Positions 34,347 to 45,546 are shown, counted from the stretch's first letter. The stretch is 64,000 nucleotides of DNA from Ustulina deusta (GCA_023159155.1 JAJNNX010000035.1:1-64000), one strand, 5' to 3'. The notes: generated by a model not told the origin, from the letters alone. Numbers and translations are program-made.

Positions 34347-37010
34347 TCATCCCAAATGCGGAGTCAAAGAGACTTGATCCCCGATCACTGCTGCTGGTGC
34401 TTTCGGACTCTCTGTTATTTCTGATTGCCACATATCGAGCAGGCGAGAAACAGCAGGATGGCCTGCCCGCCTTGCCCAATATTGTGCTGTATGGCCATCC
34501 CTATCTCTCAAATCTTTGTTTGCGCCTCGGTACAGAAGAAGCTGAGCGATTCTTTCATGGCCACCCATCGCTGCAGCCATCAGTGCAGTCCAACTATGTG
34601 ACCACTCCATGGAATTGGTGTTAGCCCCGTGGTCTAAAAGTTGCTCGACGACTGCAAGTCTACCCCCGACAACTGCCAAGAATAGTGGTGTTCGGAGTCT
34701 TGAATCCCTGTTGTCTATATTAGCTCCATAATCTAGCAGCAGTCTGACGATATCAGAATGTCCACCAATACAAGCTTGTGCTAACGCTGACCAACCGTTC
34801 TCATCAGCCGCTTCAATGTCAGCGCCTAATATTAGCAGGGTTTGGACTATTCGCTTATGGCCGTGAAGTGCTGCGATAGAGATAAGACTTTCACCCTCCC
34901 CGTTAGCGATGTTAACATCAATGTTTCGCTTGGCAAGTTCTCGAAATGGTAATTCATAGCCATTTTGGGCAGCGACGAGTAAAAATTTATGAGCCGGGTC
35001 AGGTATCGACTCATACTTTATCCGGACCTTGGGTGGCAATTCTTTAAGCATCTTTTTGATAGCCAGCTCGGTCCAGTCTTCAACTTTATTCCCTGCCACT
35101 GTGATCGCTCTACGCTGCTTATCAAGACGGTGTTGTAGCGTTTGCGCCTTGTCCAGAAGTGTATCGCGCAGTGTATCGAGTTCCTGGGATCTGGATCTGA
35201 GCTTTGCGAGATACGAAACCGCAGTTTCCTCCACCTTCTGCAACTGGTGCTGCTCTTCCTGAAGCGCCATTATCTTCTTCCGAACTTCCGCGAGTCGCTT
35301 CACCGTCGGGCTGAGCTCAAGTCGTTCTTCCTTGATGGATGTCTGGAGTTTTTTCGAGTTAAGGTCTGCTTGGTGGTATTTTTGGAACGAGTTCACGACT
35401 TCTAGCTCTAATTTATAGTTTTGCAGCATGTTTGTGACAGTGTAAGTATCGGGTTTCTCCTCTGCTCGAAGTAGTCTTACAACAAACATCTGTTGCTTCC
35501 CGACTCTCTCTAATGAAACTGTGACTTTCAGATCGAGGGTGTCGTTACTTGCGGAATGTTTATTGAGATCACGCCCGTCAATTCTGGCGAAATTTTGCTT
35601 TATCTCATCCAACCCTATTGTCCTGTTGCACGTCATCACATGGTGCCTCACCTGAGGTTTTGACCCTTGCCAGTAACGTTCCAGGACGAGAACAAAGTTG
35701 TCGGATTCATTTTTCTGCCGTCGAAACATTGTCCAGAGGCGATGCAATCGACCTGACCGCGTCTGGTTGTTGGTAATGAGGATGTCTTTTTCCTCCACCC
35801 AACTGCTCCGAGGAATTACCTCTGATAATTGCAGATCTTTCTCCAGAGTGTTTTCGATGAAGAAACCAAGCTGTAAATTTATTTCATCTACAGCGTCCGG
35901 GCGCTCAATTGGAATGCGGATGTCCTGCAGGTCGGTCTGCAAGACGTCTTTACTCAACAGGATATAGGGATGTCCTAATAGCCGTATATAATCGTCGTAG
36001 CCTCCAGGCCGAGCTGCTACTGGAATCCCCACAACCTGCCCCAGTTGATCATCCTTATGGCATTGGAGAATTACGAAGCACTGGCCTGAGGAATCTGTAT
36101 GCACGCAACGTTTGACCTGTAGGCTACCACCAATGGTATTTAGTGGCCGCCTGGGGCCACTAGGGACGACAATACGGCTGCTCCCGGAAAATTCTGCCGG
36201 ACTTGAAGCTAATGCTCCCACCGAGACTATTTCTGAGGATTTAGCGGTTGGATTATCTCCGACGAAATTCCAAGCCAGAATGGAGTCATCACTTGTATGC
36301 CTTATGATCTCTTCCTGTAACCGAGTAAAGGCTTGTTCACCTTCACCATATACCATAGGCATATTAATTTCAAAGATGCCCAGCAAGCAATATGCTAAGT
36401 CTTCTTTGCGTTTCGTGACACGGTCAGCTGCCCAAGACATGCGTTGCGCAACACTAGCCTCCTTCAATGGGAAAGTTCCCAATAAGAACACTCGAGGAAT
36501 TCTCGTGATGGGAACAAGTGCAGATACTAGGTCGCGCTTTTGCCCTAGGTGATTCCAACTTGCATCGTAGAAACGCAGGACGTCAGGTGCGATAAGCTCT
36601 TGCAGAGTCCAACCTCGTTGGAACCATCGACTTTTCCAAAAGCTTGACTGCGGCTCTAGGGGGTTTTCGCCGGCATCAACGTCACAAAGGTAGGCGTAAC
36701 AGATCTTGGCATTCTTGTACCATTTGAACATACTGTTGAGCGCTTCACTTAATTCCGTCGAGTTCGTCTTGTCTATGCAGCAAGTATCGATCCAAGCATA
36801 ACAGAGGCCATCACGGATGGCTTGAGAGCAACATTCATCAAATTTATACTGCCCAGCTCCCGTCTTGATCTCTCCCCTCTGCAGTTCTTGGAACGATATC
36901 TCTTGGTGTTCGAGCCCCCAGGTGTGGGATAAGATCGCATAATGAGGAACGAGTTGAGTGTCGTCAACAAATTGCTCGAGGGTTTTCGTATTAACATTTA
37001 TTAACCACAC
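34347..37010 (-). CDS. HET-domain protein with coiled coil and ankyrin repeats; no ATG at expected start
   Basis: Open frame of 887 codons. The HET domain (about 23-170) shows YAILSHTWG (24-32), YAWIDTCCIDK (71-81), WFQRGWTLQELIAP (129-142) and, further on, YCLLGIFEINMPMVYGEGE. HET domains trigger cell death in heterokaryon incompatibility and NLR-like immunity in fungi. A middle region without a recognised NTPase follows, then a coiled coil at roughly 545-650, then about five ankyrin repeats at 698-860 (for example GGHSDIVRLLLDYGANIDNR). The first codon in family position is GTG (37008-37010), giving WLINVNT after it. An in-frame stop lies four codons upstream of that GTG with no ATG between, and the next in-frame ATG is codon 94, inside the HET domain. 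Either an upstream exon, non-AUG initiation, or start loss applies. An alternative frame over the last 30 codons also stays open. Confidence 0.8.
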   Translation of the reverse strand: MWLINVNTKTLEQFVDDTQLVPHYAILSHTWGLEHQEISFQELQRGEIKTGAGQYKFDECCSQAIRDGLCYAWIDTCCIDKTNSTELSEALNSMFKWYKNAKICYAYLCDVDAGENPLEPQSSFWKSRWFQRGWTLQELIAPDVLRFYDASWNHLGQKRDLVSALVPITRIPRVFLLGTFPLKEASVAQRMSWAADRVTKRKEDLAYCLLGIFEINMPMVYGEGEQAFTRLQEEIIRHTSDDSILAWNFVGDNPTAKSSEIVSVGALASSPAEFSGSSRIVVPSGPRRPLNTIGGSLQVKRCVHTDSSGQCFVILQCHKDDQLGQVVGIPVAARPGGYDDYIRLLGHPYILLSKDVLQTDLQDIRIPIERPDAVDEINLQLGFFIENTLEKDLQLSEVIPRSSWVEEKDILITNNQTRSGRLHRLWTMFRRQKNESDNFVLVLERYWQGSKPQVRHHVMTCNRTIGLDEIKQNFARIDGRDLNKHSASNDTLDLKVTVSLERVGKQQMFVVRLLRAEEKPDTYTVTNMLQNYKLELEVVNSFQKYHQADLNSKKLQTSIKEERLELSPTVKRLAEVRKKIMALQEEQHQLQKVEETAVSYLAKLRSRSQELDTLRDTLLDKAQTLQHRLDKQRRAITVAGNKVEDWTELAIKKMLKELPPKVRIKYESIPDPAHKFLLVAAQNGYELPFRELAKRNIDVNIANGEGESLISIAALHGHKRIVQTLLILGADIEAADENGWSALAQACIGGHSDIVRLLLDYGANIDNRDSRLRTPLFLAVVGGRLAVVEQLLDHGANTNSMEWSHSWTALMAAAMGGHERIAQLLLYRGANKDLRDRDGHTAQYWARRAGHPAVSRLLDMWQSEITESPKAPAAVIGDQVSLTPHLG

Positions 37011-39074
37011 TTGACATCCCAGGAGTTAGCAAATGCGAAGACATGGCCTGGGCAGTGGAAGCGCGCAATGCGGGCTTACTAGTCAGTATTAACGATAACC
37101 CGCTAGCTCGCATCAATCCGAGTTTAATGACAATCCGTTGAGTTCGTCACGCGTTCCGGACCAAGCGCATAGGCTGTCGACAACCTAGCGAAGATACTAG
37201 GCGTGGAAGTGGTTTATTTGCACCCAGGATGCAGACCAGTACGATATACAAATTGCTAACCTCGTCGGACATAGACCCCGCACTGGAGGAGTGTCTTGAA
37301 AGATACGTTGATGGTTGGGGGACTCTGGATGCCAAAATATGGCAATATGTTCGTAAAAGGATGTAAAGAAAGAGCACCGGATCTCGTCAAGAGCTTACTC
37401 ATTGATTGATATACACTCTCCTCCCTAGAACCATTAATTCGTGGAAACCCATACATAGTCAGGCAATCAAGCTAAAGACTCCGCAGCAAAAAGTACATTT
37501 TGTATCTATTCAGCTACGGCTGATGATGAAAGATGTTCACGAATCAACAGGCCGGACAGCCGGCCTAGCGCGGGACAAGGGCAAGGCATTCAAGGTAAAG
37601 CCATCGAGACCCTACCATAAGCACATTACATCACAACGCCCGATAGGCCGCGATCGGTCAAAATGGATATTTTGGGCTAGCGGATGTTGAAATTCCAGCT
37701 TACGGGTGTTTAACACCGCCGAAGATCGAAAAACTAGTAAATTTCACTAATCAATCACAAAAGCTATTATTGGCTTGGCTGGTTATATTGGCCGCAAAGT
37801 CTATTAACCTACATATGTAGTTCGGTCGTATTTGCTATATTGACTACGAAGGGATAAGTGATAGCTTTTAGAATAGCTTATAGCTTATAAGCCAGCCAAC
37901 GTACCCAACCTAATTAGTACATCACTTCTAGTCAATACAGCAAATGCAGCCGCACTCGCCAATAAATTACCTAATTTTAATACCTCTTTAGGTGCCCGGC
38001 AGCGTTAAACGCCTGAGGTTTAGCGCCTAACCCAACATAGCTAAGGGAGCAGGGTCACGTGATGGGCTCAGGAGGCTCAACAGGTCAAACAAGCAATTGT
38101 TGGAGTTACTAGCAGCTTGAACAACTCGGAGGCGCTCAACATCAAAAGAAGAATTGAGCTGGCTGGGCCGGAATGAGCCAGAAGAATCAGGGAGGGAAGG
38201 AATCAGTACAATAGTCAACGCATTTTCTCCGTATCTAGTGAGGTGGAGTAAGTAGACTAGGTGACAGAACAGGTGAAAAGGGGCGCTGAAGACCAAGAAA
38301 GCGAGAGAAAAAGTATCGGGATAGTATTTGTAACACTCTCTTTCCTCAACTATTATGTTCAATTAAGCTATATTCCTCTATGATAAGTTGACACTCCATT
38401 GAATTATATGTAATTCACACTGGGAAGTGTAGGGACAACCTATCTCTTAGTGTAAGGGCAAGATGAGTACCCCATTACATGGGCCTACCCACATTGTCCT
38501 CTTCACCAGTCATCCCTCACCTTAGTTATTGTTGTTGCAGTTAAAGTTGTAGGGGCTAGAAAAGCTACGTTAACTCTAAGCCTCCGGAAAGATATGAGTG
38601 CGTGCTGAGCTGTAAGACCAAAATACATGATATAATAATGATTTTTAATAAATGTGACGGAGATATGGGGACGAGCCCCACAAGTCTATTGAGATGTTCC
38701 ATTTAAGGAACTATTAACACCTGAACAGCCATGCCATGCTCCAAGAGAATGTCAACGCTATGGAAGGGTTCCTTTGGCTATATGTTCTCTATTTCTTTGC
38801 TTTGTACATACAATAGAACTTAGACCAGAGTCGATACAAGCTCTAGGTCTTCGTTCAGCTGTTCCTATTAGATGCACTGGTTCGATTCCACTGTATACTC
38901 CGTTAATATAATAAAATAAACAACCTGAGTTTTATAACCCATTAAAAGTAAGTCTTGGTAATTTCATGAGATTGTTTAGAAGTTGAAGTTATAATAGATA
39001 AAACAGCAGATGTAGGAGTCTTGTATATAGAATAGAGATTGTGATTAGCACAGCTTTCTCATTCTACCAGAGGT
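37011..39074. other. Intergenic region between HET and zinc-finger genes
   Basis: Just over 2 kb upstream of the HET frame and downstream of the regulator gene. Composition is moderately AT-rich, with short words such as GCTTATAGCTTATAAGC near 37876. No supported gene. If the HET gene has an upstream exon it must lie in the first few hundred bases after 37010. Confidence 0.45.
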
Positions 39075-40607
39075 TTAGTTAAACTTGTAGATCTCTCTCA
39101 CGAGGATTTCAACCTCAGTGCTCTGCCCAGCTTTGATGGCAACTCGGACAAACCACGCAGACAAGCCCGCCATCCAGTCATATGCTTCCTCTATTCTTCT
39201 TAGCAGGAGCATTGTCCAGGACACGAATACGACAAGCGCAGCGGGACGAATCCTCCTCATAGCGGGCAGGAGCTCATCTGAGACGACAGGCGAGCGGAGC
39301 CAGCCTTCGACAGCGTTCCAACCCGCCCAGCTGAACTCGTCTTCTTTCGCATCGTATGCATGCGATGCTGCGTAAGCGAGCAAGTTTATGGAACGTCTTA
39401 TCGTGGGAGCCTCGCTTTCTGCCAGGAGTCCGACGGTATTCAGCTTAGTTTCTAGCGAATTGAGAATCAGCCACGTATTGGCGGGGATACAGCCTGGATT
39501 TGAGGGCATGACGGTATTATCATTTTCCTCGATTTGTCTAAGCCCGGATTTGACCTGGTCTGGCAGACGAAAAGGCGAGTCGGTGGGCAGAGTGGATTGG
39601 AGTTGGATCATCAAGTCGGTGCAGCCGCGGAGAAGCACGAGATGTTCAATGACATCTTCGATTGTGAAGTTATGATTAGCCTCCTGAGATTTGATCAGGT
39701 CGCGGGCCAGCTCTTGCTGTCCGAGAAGCCGACTGCATGCTATTAGTGCGGTACTATTTTCCCTTGTGGGACATACGACAGCAGCACGGTATCCCGATAT
39801 TGCGCCGGCGCAATAAGAGGCGGATGCTTGCAAGTGGTTGCGTCTCTCAGTGTGGTCAGTGGTCTTCCGCGCCTTATCGCTGGCGGAGATGCATAGGAGG
39901 CTATACATCAGAAATGGGTGCTTATAAGCTTCAAACACTATAGTATCCACCCAGAAAGCCGTGCTCTCATTACCTCTATTAAGGAACAAACTCGAGTGTC
40001 TTGTATAGTGATGTATGTAAAGAAGAGATTGGTAATCTAGGAGCGGCGCTTGTATCCCATCATGAGTCTCGTCCGCTGAGTCAGCCGGCGACAATAAGCC
40101 GGGTGGCTTGATGGCTAATTGGCTCTCTTTCTGCGTCCAGCATTGTGAATTTTTGGGTCCCTCGACTTCGAAATAGCGGATTTTGTTGCCTCTGAAAAAT
40201 GTTTGTAATCTGGCTTCGCGGTATTTGATGGCCTTTGAATTAGGCTCGTCATGGACTTCGCTCCAGTGCTGGCACATGCGTTTGACAGAAGTGCAGGCAT
40301 AATTACACTTAGCGGTATCGCACTTGAAGCCGGAAAGGACAGGCAGACCCTCAATTCGTCGCGAGTCAGACGCCGGAACCCCAACGCGGTCGGGTGGGGG
40401 CAAGCGTAGAGAAAACAGCTGATTCAGTATTTGACGACGCTCGGAGCGCAAGATGTGATGGTTCTGGAGATGACTGGAGAAAGCACTGGGCTGGATAGCA
40501 AATCGGCAGTCCTTGCATATCACAACTCCATAGTTTGGAAGATGGATCAAGAGTGCACCCAGACCTGGAGCCGAATTTTTGAGTGGCGGCTTGACAGTTC
40601 GAGTCAT
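39075..40607 (-). CDS. C2H2-like zinc-finger protein with fungal regulator-type C-terminus
   Basis: Single exon, 510 residues, ATG start. Two finger-like motifs are visible: C31-x2-C34 with H46 and H50/H51 (CKDCRFAIQPSAFSSHLQNH), and C96, C101, H114, H119 (KCDTAKCNYACTSVKRMCQH). This two-finger N-terminus resembles the OrsD/DUF3505-type region seen in fungal cluster-associated proteins. From about residue 190 the helical part (YTRHSSLFLNR, WVDTIVFEAYKHPFLMYSLL, ASASDKAR-like) resembles the C-terminal domain of fungal transcription factors of the Upc2/PF11951 kind. It is therefore probably a nuclear regulator. It is divergent from the FAD monooxygenase gene over 551 bases, which suggests but does not prove that it controls that gene. 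No Zn2Cys6 cluster is seen. Confidence 0.65.
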   Translation of the reverse strand: MTRTVKPPLKNSAPGLGALLIHLPNYGVVICKDCRFAIQPSAFSSHLQNHHILRSERRQILNQLFSLRLPPPDRVGVPASDSRRIEGLPVLSGFKCDTAKCNYACTSVKRMCQHWSEVHDEPNSKAIKYREARLQTFFRGNKIRYFEVEGPKNSQCWTQKESQLAIKPPGLLSPADSADETHDGIQAPLLDYQSLLYIHHYTRHSSLFLNRGNESTAFWVDTIVFEAYKHPFLMYSLLCISASDKARKTTDHTERRNHLQASASYCAGAISGYRAAVVCPTRENSTALIACSRLLGQQELARDLIKSQEANHNFTIEDVIEHLVLLRGCTDLMIQLQSTLPTDSPFRLPDQVKSGLRQIEENDNTVMPSNPGCIPANTWLILNSLETKLNTVGLLAESEAPTIRRSINLLAYAASHAYDAKEDEFSWAGWNAVEGWLRSPVVSDELLPAMRRIRPAALVVFVSWTMLLLRRIEEAYDWMAGLSAWFVRVAIKAGQSTEVEILVREIYKFN

Positions 40608-41158
40608 AATGTTATATGCAAAGAAGAGATGGGCACGGATCTTTAATACAGTTAGAGCGTGATTGTACCGGCTCGTCTATCAAACTTGGACGGATCTACA
40701 AGCCTCGGTACAACACGGAGGCTTCAAAAGAGGTTGAGATTACCTCGAACACGCTTCCACGTTACGTAATCCAGTGGGTCTAATTTAGGGGAGTATGGCA
40801 TCCCATGTTCCACTATACCTACTCTGTATATCTCACCCTCGCTCATCATTTGTCCTGTGTTTTGTCATACTTCTCACGAAGCATTCAGTCGAGGCCGTCG
40901 ATAGCCCCCAGTCCTTGAAAATGATTCGGAACAACGGGCGCCATACTGCGGGAAGAGCTACAATACCTTGCAAAGCCTCTGCATGCCATCATCCCCATCA
41001 AACAGAATGGCTATATATATCCGCCTGGTCCCATTCAACATCTGCTCGCACTTACATTCACACTCACACTCACAACAAAGACAGCAAGCATCTTCAACTC
41101 ATTTCAATCCTTCACAACTATTTTTCTCCTAGACTTTACCAACTAATATAGCCTCGCA
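40608..41158. promoter_or_regulatory. Divergent promoter between regulator and monooxygenase
   Basis: A TATA-like CTATATATAT at 41011-41020 is about 140 bases before the monooxygenase ATG. It is followed by a CA-rich leader (TTACATTCACACTCACACTC). On the other side the regulator ATG is preceded by AT-rich sequence. The two genes share this region. Confidence 0.5.
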
Positions 41159-42844
41159 ATGATCCGATCCTCACAGACAAACCCCATCGAAACCATTGAC
41201 GGTGTCCATCGCCACCCTCGCACAGGTATCAAAGTCATAATATCTGGCGCTGGTATCGGCGGGATGTTCACAGGACTTGAGTGCTGGCGCAAAGGCAACG
41301 ATGTCGAAATCTTGGAGCAGAACGATGCCTTGTCAACCCTTGGTGACTTCTTTGCCATCGGTCCTTCTGCCCTTTCGACGCTGCACTACTACCCCAAGAT
41401 GCTTGCCGAATACAACGAGACCACATGGAATTCGCCCCTGTGGTGGTGTGATCCATCTGGGAAAAAATTCTTCGGCGAACTACCTGAGTGGAATCGCTCC
41501 GATGCGGCGCCACATGCTGCCAAGGACGTACCCGTCGTCGGTTTCATCAAGCTCCGCCCTCAGATCATGCAGATGCTAGAAGACCAGATCAATCGTAAGT
41601 AATTTTCGGCGTCAACTCTTTTCGCTGTCTCTTGTCTCAAAAGGAAAAATGCTTTGCCATGCAAACTAGAAGACTGTCTCGAAGCTCGACGTATTTCCGA
41701 GAGCATTTAGAACCTACTCAGAATGATCATTACTAATGCCGAGTATGATAGGCCTAGGGATCCAAATCTTCTACGGCCGCAAAGCCGTCAGCTATGAAGA
41801 AGACGTGTCCTCTGGCAAGGCCCGCGTTTTAACAGCCAGTGGGGAAGTCTTCGCCAGTGACGTTGTGGTCGCTGCTGAGGGCATTGGCACCAAGTCTCAT
41901 GAGTTTGTCACAGGCAGTCCGGTTCCCTTCGTGGATAGCGGATACGCGATAATGAGAGGCGCATTCAGCCCTGGTTTTATTGAGCCGAATTCGAAGGGCG
42001 CGGAGCTCTTACTAGAACCCGGACAAACTCCCGAGGTTCGCACTTACGTTGGGTTAGTGGTGCTAACAACTGATCAACGCAAAAGATTTCTAATACGCGA
42101 GACAGCAAAGATATGCATCTTATTGCGCTTTTCACCCACGATAAGGTAGGTCTTGCGTTTACGCACAAGGAAGGCGGCAGTGCTAAGGAGTCGTGGAACA
42201 CCACGATCCCATCCGAAGAGCTTGTCGCGATATTGAAGGAGCGCACCAACTGGGGGGAGCAGATCATGGATTTTGTGAGGCAGGTGCCCGCAGACACGCT
42301 TATTGACTGGAAGCTTACGTGGCGTGATCCACAACCCGTGTGGGCATCCAAGGGCGGACGCATCATCCAGCTGGGTGACAGTGCACATGCTTTCCTACCA
42401 TCATCGGCCAACGGCGCAACGCAGGCAATGGAGGATGGCATATCGCTAGCCGAGTGTCTGCATCAGGGTGGAAAGCAACGTGTGCCTTGGGCAACGAAAG
42501 TGCACACGAAGCTGCGATACCAGCGGGTTTCGGTGATTCAGCAATTTGGCATCGTGAGCCGCCACACACTACATCATATTGACATGAGTCTGCTTGACGA
42601 GGGCAAAAATCCGTTCGAAAACGTTTTCCGCCTTGGCCGCTGGATCTGGCAGCACAACCCAGAGGACTATGCTCGGGAACAGTTCACAGCCGCGCTCGAC
42701 CATCTCCAGACTGGCGCACCATTTGAGAACACAAATTTGCCGAAGGGACACGTGTATGAAGATTGGGATGTTGAAAGTGAATTGAAGAAGCAAGAGGTGG
42801 GCGTGCAGTCACAGCTCATGTCCAACGGCGACTGGAGCAGATAG
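41159..42844 (+). CDS. FAD-dependent monooxygenase, salicylate-hydroxylase-like
   Basis: Three exons (41159-41594, 41752-42052, 42106-42844) give 491 residues. The dinucleotide-binding fold has ISGAGIGGMFTGLE with glycines 30, 32, 34 and 35 (GxGxxG) and an acidic end of strand two (VEILEQ). The FAD ribityl motif is GDSAHAFLPSSANGATQAME, with G336 and D337 of the GD box. R152-type contacts such as LRPQIMQMLEDQ are present. Class A flavin monooxygenases use NAD(P)H and oxygen to hydroxylate aromatic or polyketide substrates; the substrate here is unknown. Intron 1 is 157 bases (GTAAGT ... ACTAAT ... TAG) and intron 2 is 53 bases (GTTAGT ... GCTAAC ... CAG), both keeping frame. There is no signal peptide or membrane anchor. 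Divergent to a candidate regulator. Confidence 0.87.
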
Positions 42845-43635
42845 ATATCCTGGTTAATTACTAACAGTATATGACTACCCCCAAGAAGGTAGTCCCATTG
42901 GATTCCCGTACTGCTCATTCTACATTTCTCCCCACAATAACGCATGATTGGCGTTTTGAGCTCCGACGAATAGTTCTAGAAGTACTATAACCCTGCGCTT
43001 TCCAGCCCTATGAGCCATTATAAACTTTTTAGAGAGTTTTCCAAAGGACTTATACTTTATGGAAAGACCACGCATCGTCCGATTTGTCTGAAACTGCCAT
43101 CCCATGGTATATTGGGAATAAGCTTCCTCCCGAAAACTAACAGCGCTGTTAGGAATCCAACGACACTTGCTAAATAGGTCACCCAGTACTGGTTACTCTC
43201 CGGCAACTTTATAACCTTGGTGAAATGATTGGTATTTCTGCATTGCATTCAGCCCATCTGCTTCATTGGAGAAGGTGGGAAGACCTCATTATAGACATGA
43301 ACAGGGCGTCCATGCTCTTCATGCCCCTTGGTCTTGTATAGCACATGAAGTGACTCCCAAGACAGTGGATAAGCCCTTGAGAAACTTTAACCCATATTAA
43401 ACTTGCTTGTTCGAGCGCAAGGATGCTTTTTGGAGTAGCTAAAGTCAAAAGATCTAGGTCAAGAGTCTGTTGTGTGTATAGTCCAAGGCGCAAGGCATCT
43501 GAATATAAACCGGTCTCTGGTCTCTCTTCCTCCTCTCTCCTCCCACATTCCCACACAGTCCGACTAAATTAAGGCTTGCCTATCTCCTGCCTACTCAAAG
43601 AAAATTCGCCTCCGTTATCTTCAAGATCTATCAAA
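42845..43635. other. Intergenic region and leader of the GX3-repeat gene
   Basis: Tandem plus-strand genes. A pyrimidine-rich run (TCTCTCTTCCTCCTCTCTCC, near 43520-43540) precedes the next gene, typical of a fungal 5' leader. The frame upstream of 43636 is open but lacks an ATG. Nothing else recognised. Confidence 0.45.
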
Positions 43636-44376
43636 ATGTCAGATCTCCTGGGACAAGAACCCAGCAGACCGCCGAGCCAGCAGTCGCAGGTGCAAATACC
43701 GGTAGACGTGCAACACCGGCAACTGGAGTTCAATATGGAATGCCATTATATTACCAACGAATCTTATGTCGCAGGCTATCAAAGGGGTTTAGAAGAGGGG
43801 TACAATTCGGGATTGATGGCTGGTACTCAACACGGTTATCAGAGCGGTTATCAGAACGGTTATAATGCTGGTGTTGAGGCCGAATTCGCATGGAGGCGAA
43901 ATCAAGATCAGCAAAAGATACTGGCGGAATACGAAGCTTCTCGAGGACGAGGTTCCCCCGTTCATGGTGCCTCTAGTAAGGGCAAAGAACCCATGCTCTG
44001 TCCTCGAGATGTCTTAGCGCATCGCCAAAATAGCAGAATCCGGCGATACCGAGAAACCCTCGAGCAGTCCAAGGGCTTTGAAGACGACAACCTTTGGGTC
44101 CCACAGTATGTTCAGCGGCCTAATAATGTCAGCGAGCCGCCAACGCCAAACGAGCCACCAATACCAAGCGAGCCGCCAACACCAGACGGCCACTCGAGTC
44201 AAGAAGAAAACGGCGACCAATCGACGGTCTGGTCAGAATCAGAAGTGCTGGTGCCTTCTGCCGAGGATGATTACACGCACCTGGAGCAAATAGAGGCGCA
44301 AAGCGACGCTGAATGTCAGACACCTACCTCAACAGATTCAACGAGGCCAACCCAACTGGAAGGACAGGAAGGTTGA
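43636..44376 (+). CDS. Hypothetical protein with a perfect GX3 repeat
   Basis: 246 residues from the first ATG (context TCAAAATGTC). Residues 47-79 hold nine glycines spaced exactly four apart (G47, G51, G55, G59, G63, G67, G71, G75, G79), often as GY or GYQ/GYN. This is the pattern called deca-GX3 in the Yae1/Lto1 adaptor family, where it forms a helical interaction surface for Fe-S protein maturation. The rest does not look like Yae1: a Gln/Pro-rich N-terminus, a charged middle, an EPPTPNEPPIPSEPPTP repeat at about 166-182 and an acidic, Ser/Thr-rich tail. It is probably cytosolic or nuclear and largely disordered outside the repeat. It may be a fungal-specific protein; function unknown. 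Confidence 0.6.
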   Translation: MSDLLGQEPSRPPSQQSQVQIPVDVQHRQLEFNMECHYITNESYVAGYQRGLEEGYNSGLMAGTQHGYQSGYQNGYNAGVEAEFAWRRNQDQQKILAEYEASRGRGSPVHGASSKGKEPMLCPRDVLAHRQNSRIRRYRETLEQSKGFEDDNLWVPQYVQRPNNVSEPPTPNEPPIPSEPPTPDGHSSQEENGDQSTVWSESEVLVPSAEDDYTHLEQIEAQSDAECQTPTSTDSTRPTQLEGQEG

Positions 44377-45546
44377 GCGACAAGTGGTGGATGGCCTAAA
44401 TTTCCACATGCTCACGGGACAAAAGACTTCGACTACTGTGATGGAAATAATCTGAGCAACTGGACAACGAGCCAGAAGCAGAGGGGCAATTTTAATGAGC
44501 GGCGCTGGGTCCCCAATAATAGAGGGATAATATGCCGGTGTTGTGTTTGTTGATTCTGTTGCTTTTGGGAACTTTACTCAATGGGAGGTGTCTAGACTAG
44601 TTTAATCCTAAATTAATAGTTACTCTCCATTCCCGTGCCTAGAAAAATTTCGGGAACCTAATCGTGATGTCTTTATCCTGCTCCTCTCTCCTACAGCCCA
44701 TAGATGTTAGTCATGTAACTAGAAGCTTGACTGAATACCTAGTCTTCTCGAGGCTTTAGAATTCTGCCATTAGGCCCTGGGTATTCGCGTTTGGCTATGC
44801 GGGGCCGGATGTTTCTCTGACAACTCAGGCAACTAAAAGTAATCTTAAAGTTGTGTTAAAAATTACTAGGTGTGAAGGGTCTGAACCTAACCTTATTATT
44901 CTGCAATTCTAGAAGACCGCTGATTATACTACACAATGCCAACAAAATAATGTGTTTGCACTTATGTGGGACGTTACTGGGGACAGTGCCGTAATTACCC
45001 TGCATGGTGGCTTCTATATCAAATACCCTCAATTATCACTGCAACATCAATACTCACAAATTACTTCACAATTTTCAACAAGCCCGGCTAACAACAAAAT
45101 TATCCAGATTCACTAGCCCGCCTAAGTAATACTTCTACTCTGTTAGCCTTCAAATCCATCAAGGTAATAATAGGGGTAGTAAAATGACCTGGCCGGTTTA
45201 GCTTAATTTGTCACAGTTCGAACCGTTGATGGTTCTAGTATTCAGTACTCATATTATTGTTGAACAAAGGGGGAAGGTCTATCTGCACGAGAAAAGTCTG
45301 CTATACTCTAAATATCTCTATCTAGTGCAGGACCTTGGCCCGTGCGGTGTTGATCCCTGTCTCCGGGGTCAAGTACCATATAGTTCCGCGACATATTTAG
45401 CAAGTTTATTTCTATGATAGTCAACGAAACAGATTATCACGCTATCACATGTCTTAGCTCTATCGAAACGCTCGCGGGCGTAGCAGATTGCCCAGGTCAA
45501 GGGGCGTTATACTCTATGGGAATAATAACTATGAACAGAATGTATT
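44377..45546. other. Convergent intergenic region
   Basis: Contains the 3' ends of the GX3-repeat gene (+) and the HD-domain gene (-). Moderately AT-rich. Small frames at 45208-45417 and beyond overlap the HD gene's 3' side and show no protein features. Confidence 0.45.

Noticed and set aside
38870..38905. T-arm-like GGTTCGATTCC suggesting a tRNA
   Set aside because: No matching acceptor stem, D-arm or anticodon arm could be drawn around it; the same holds for the similar word near 58958.
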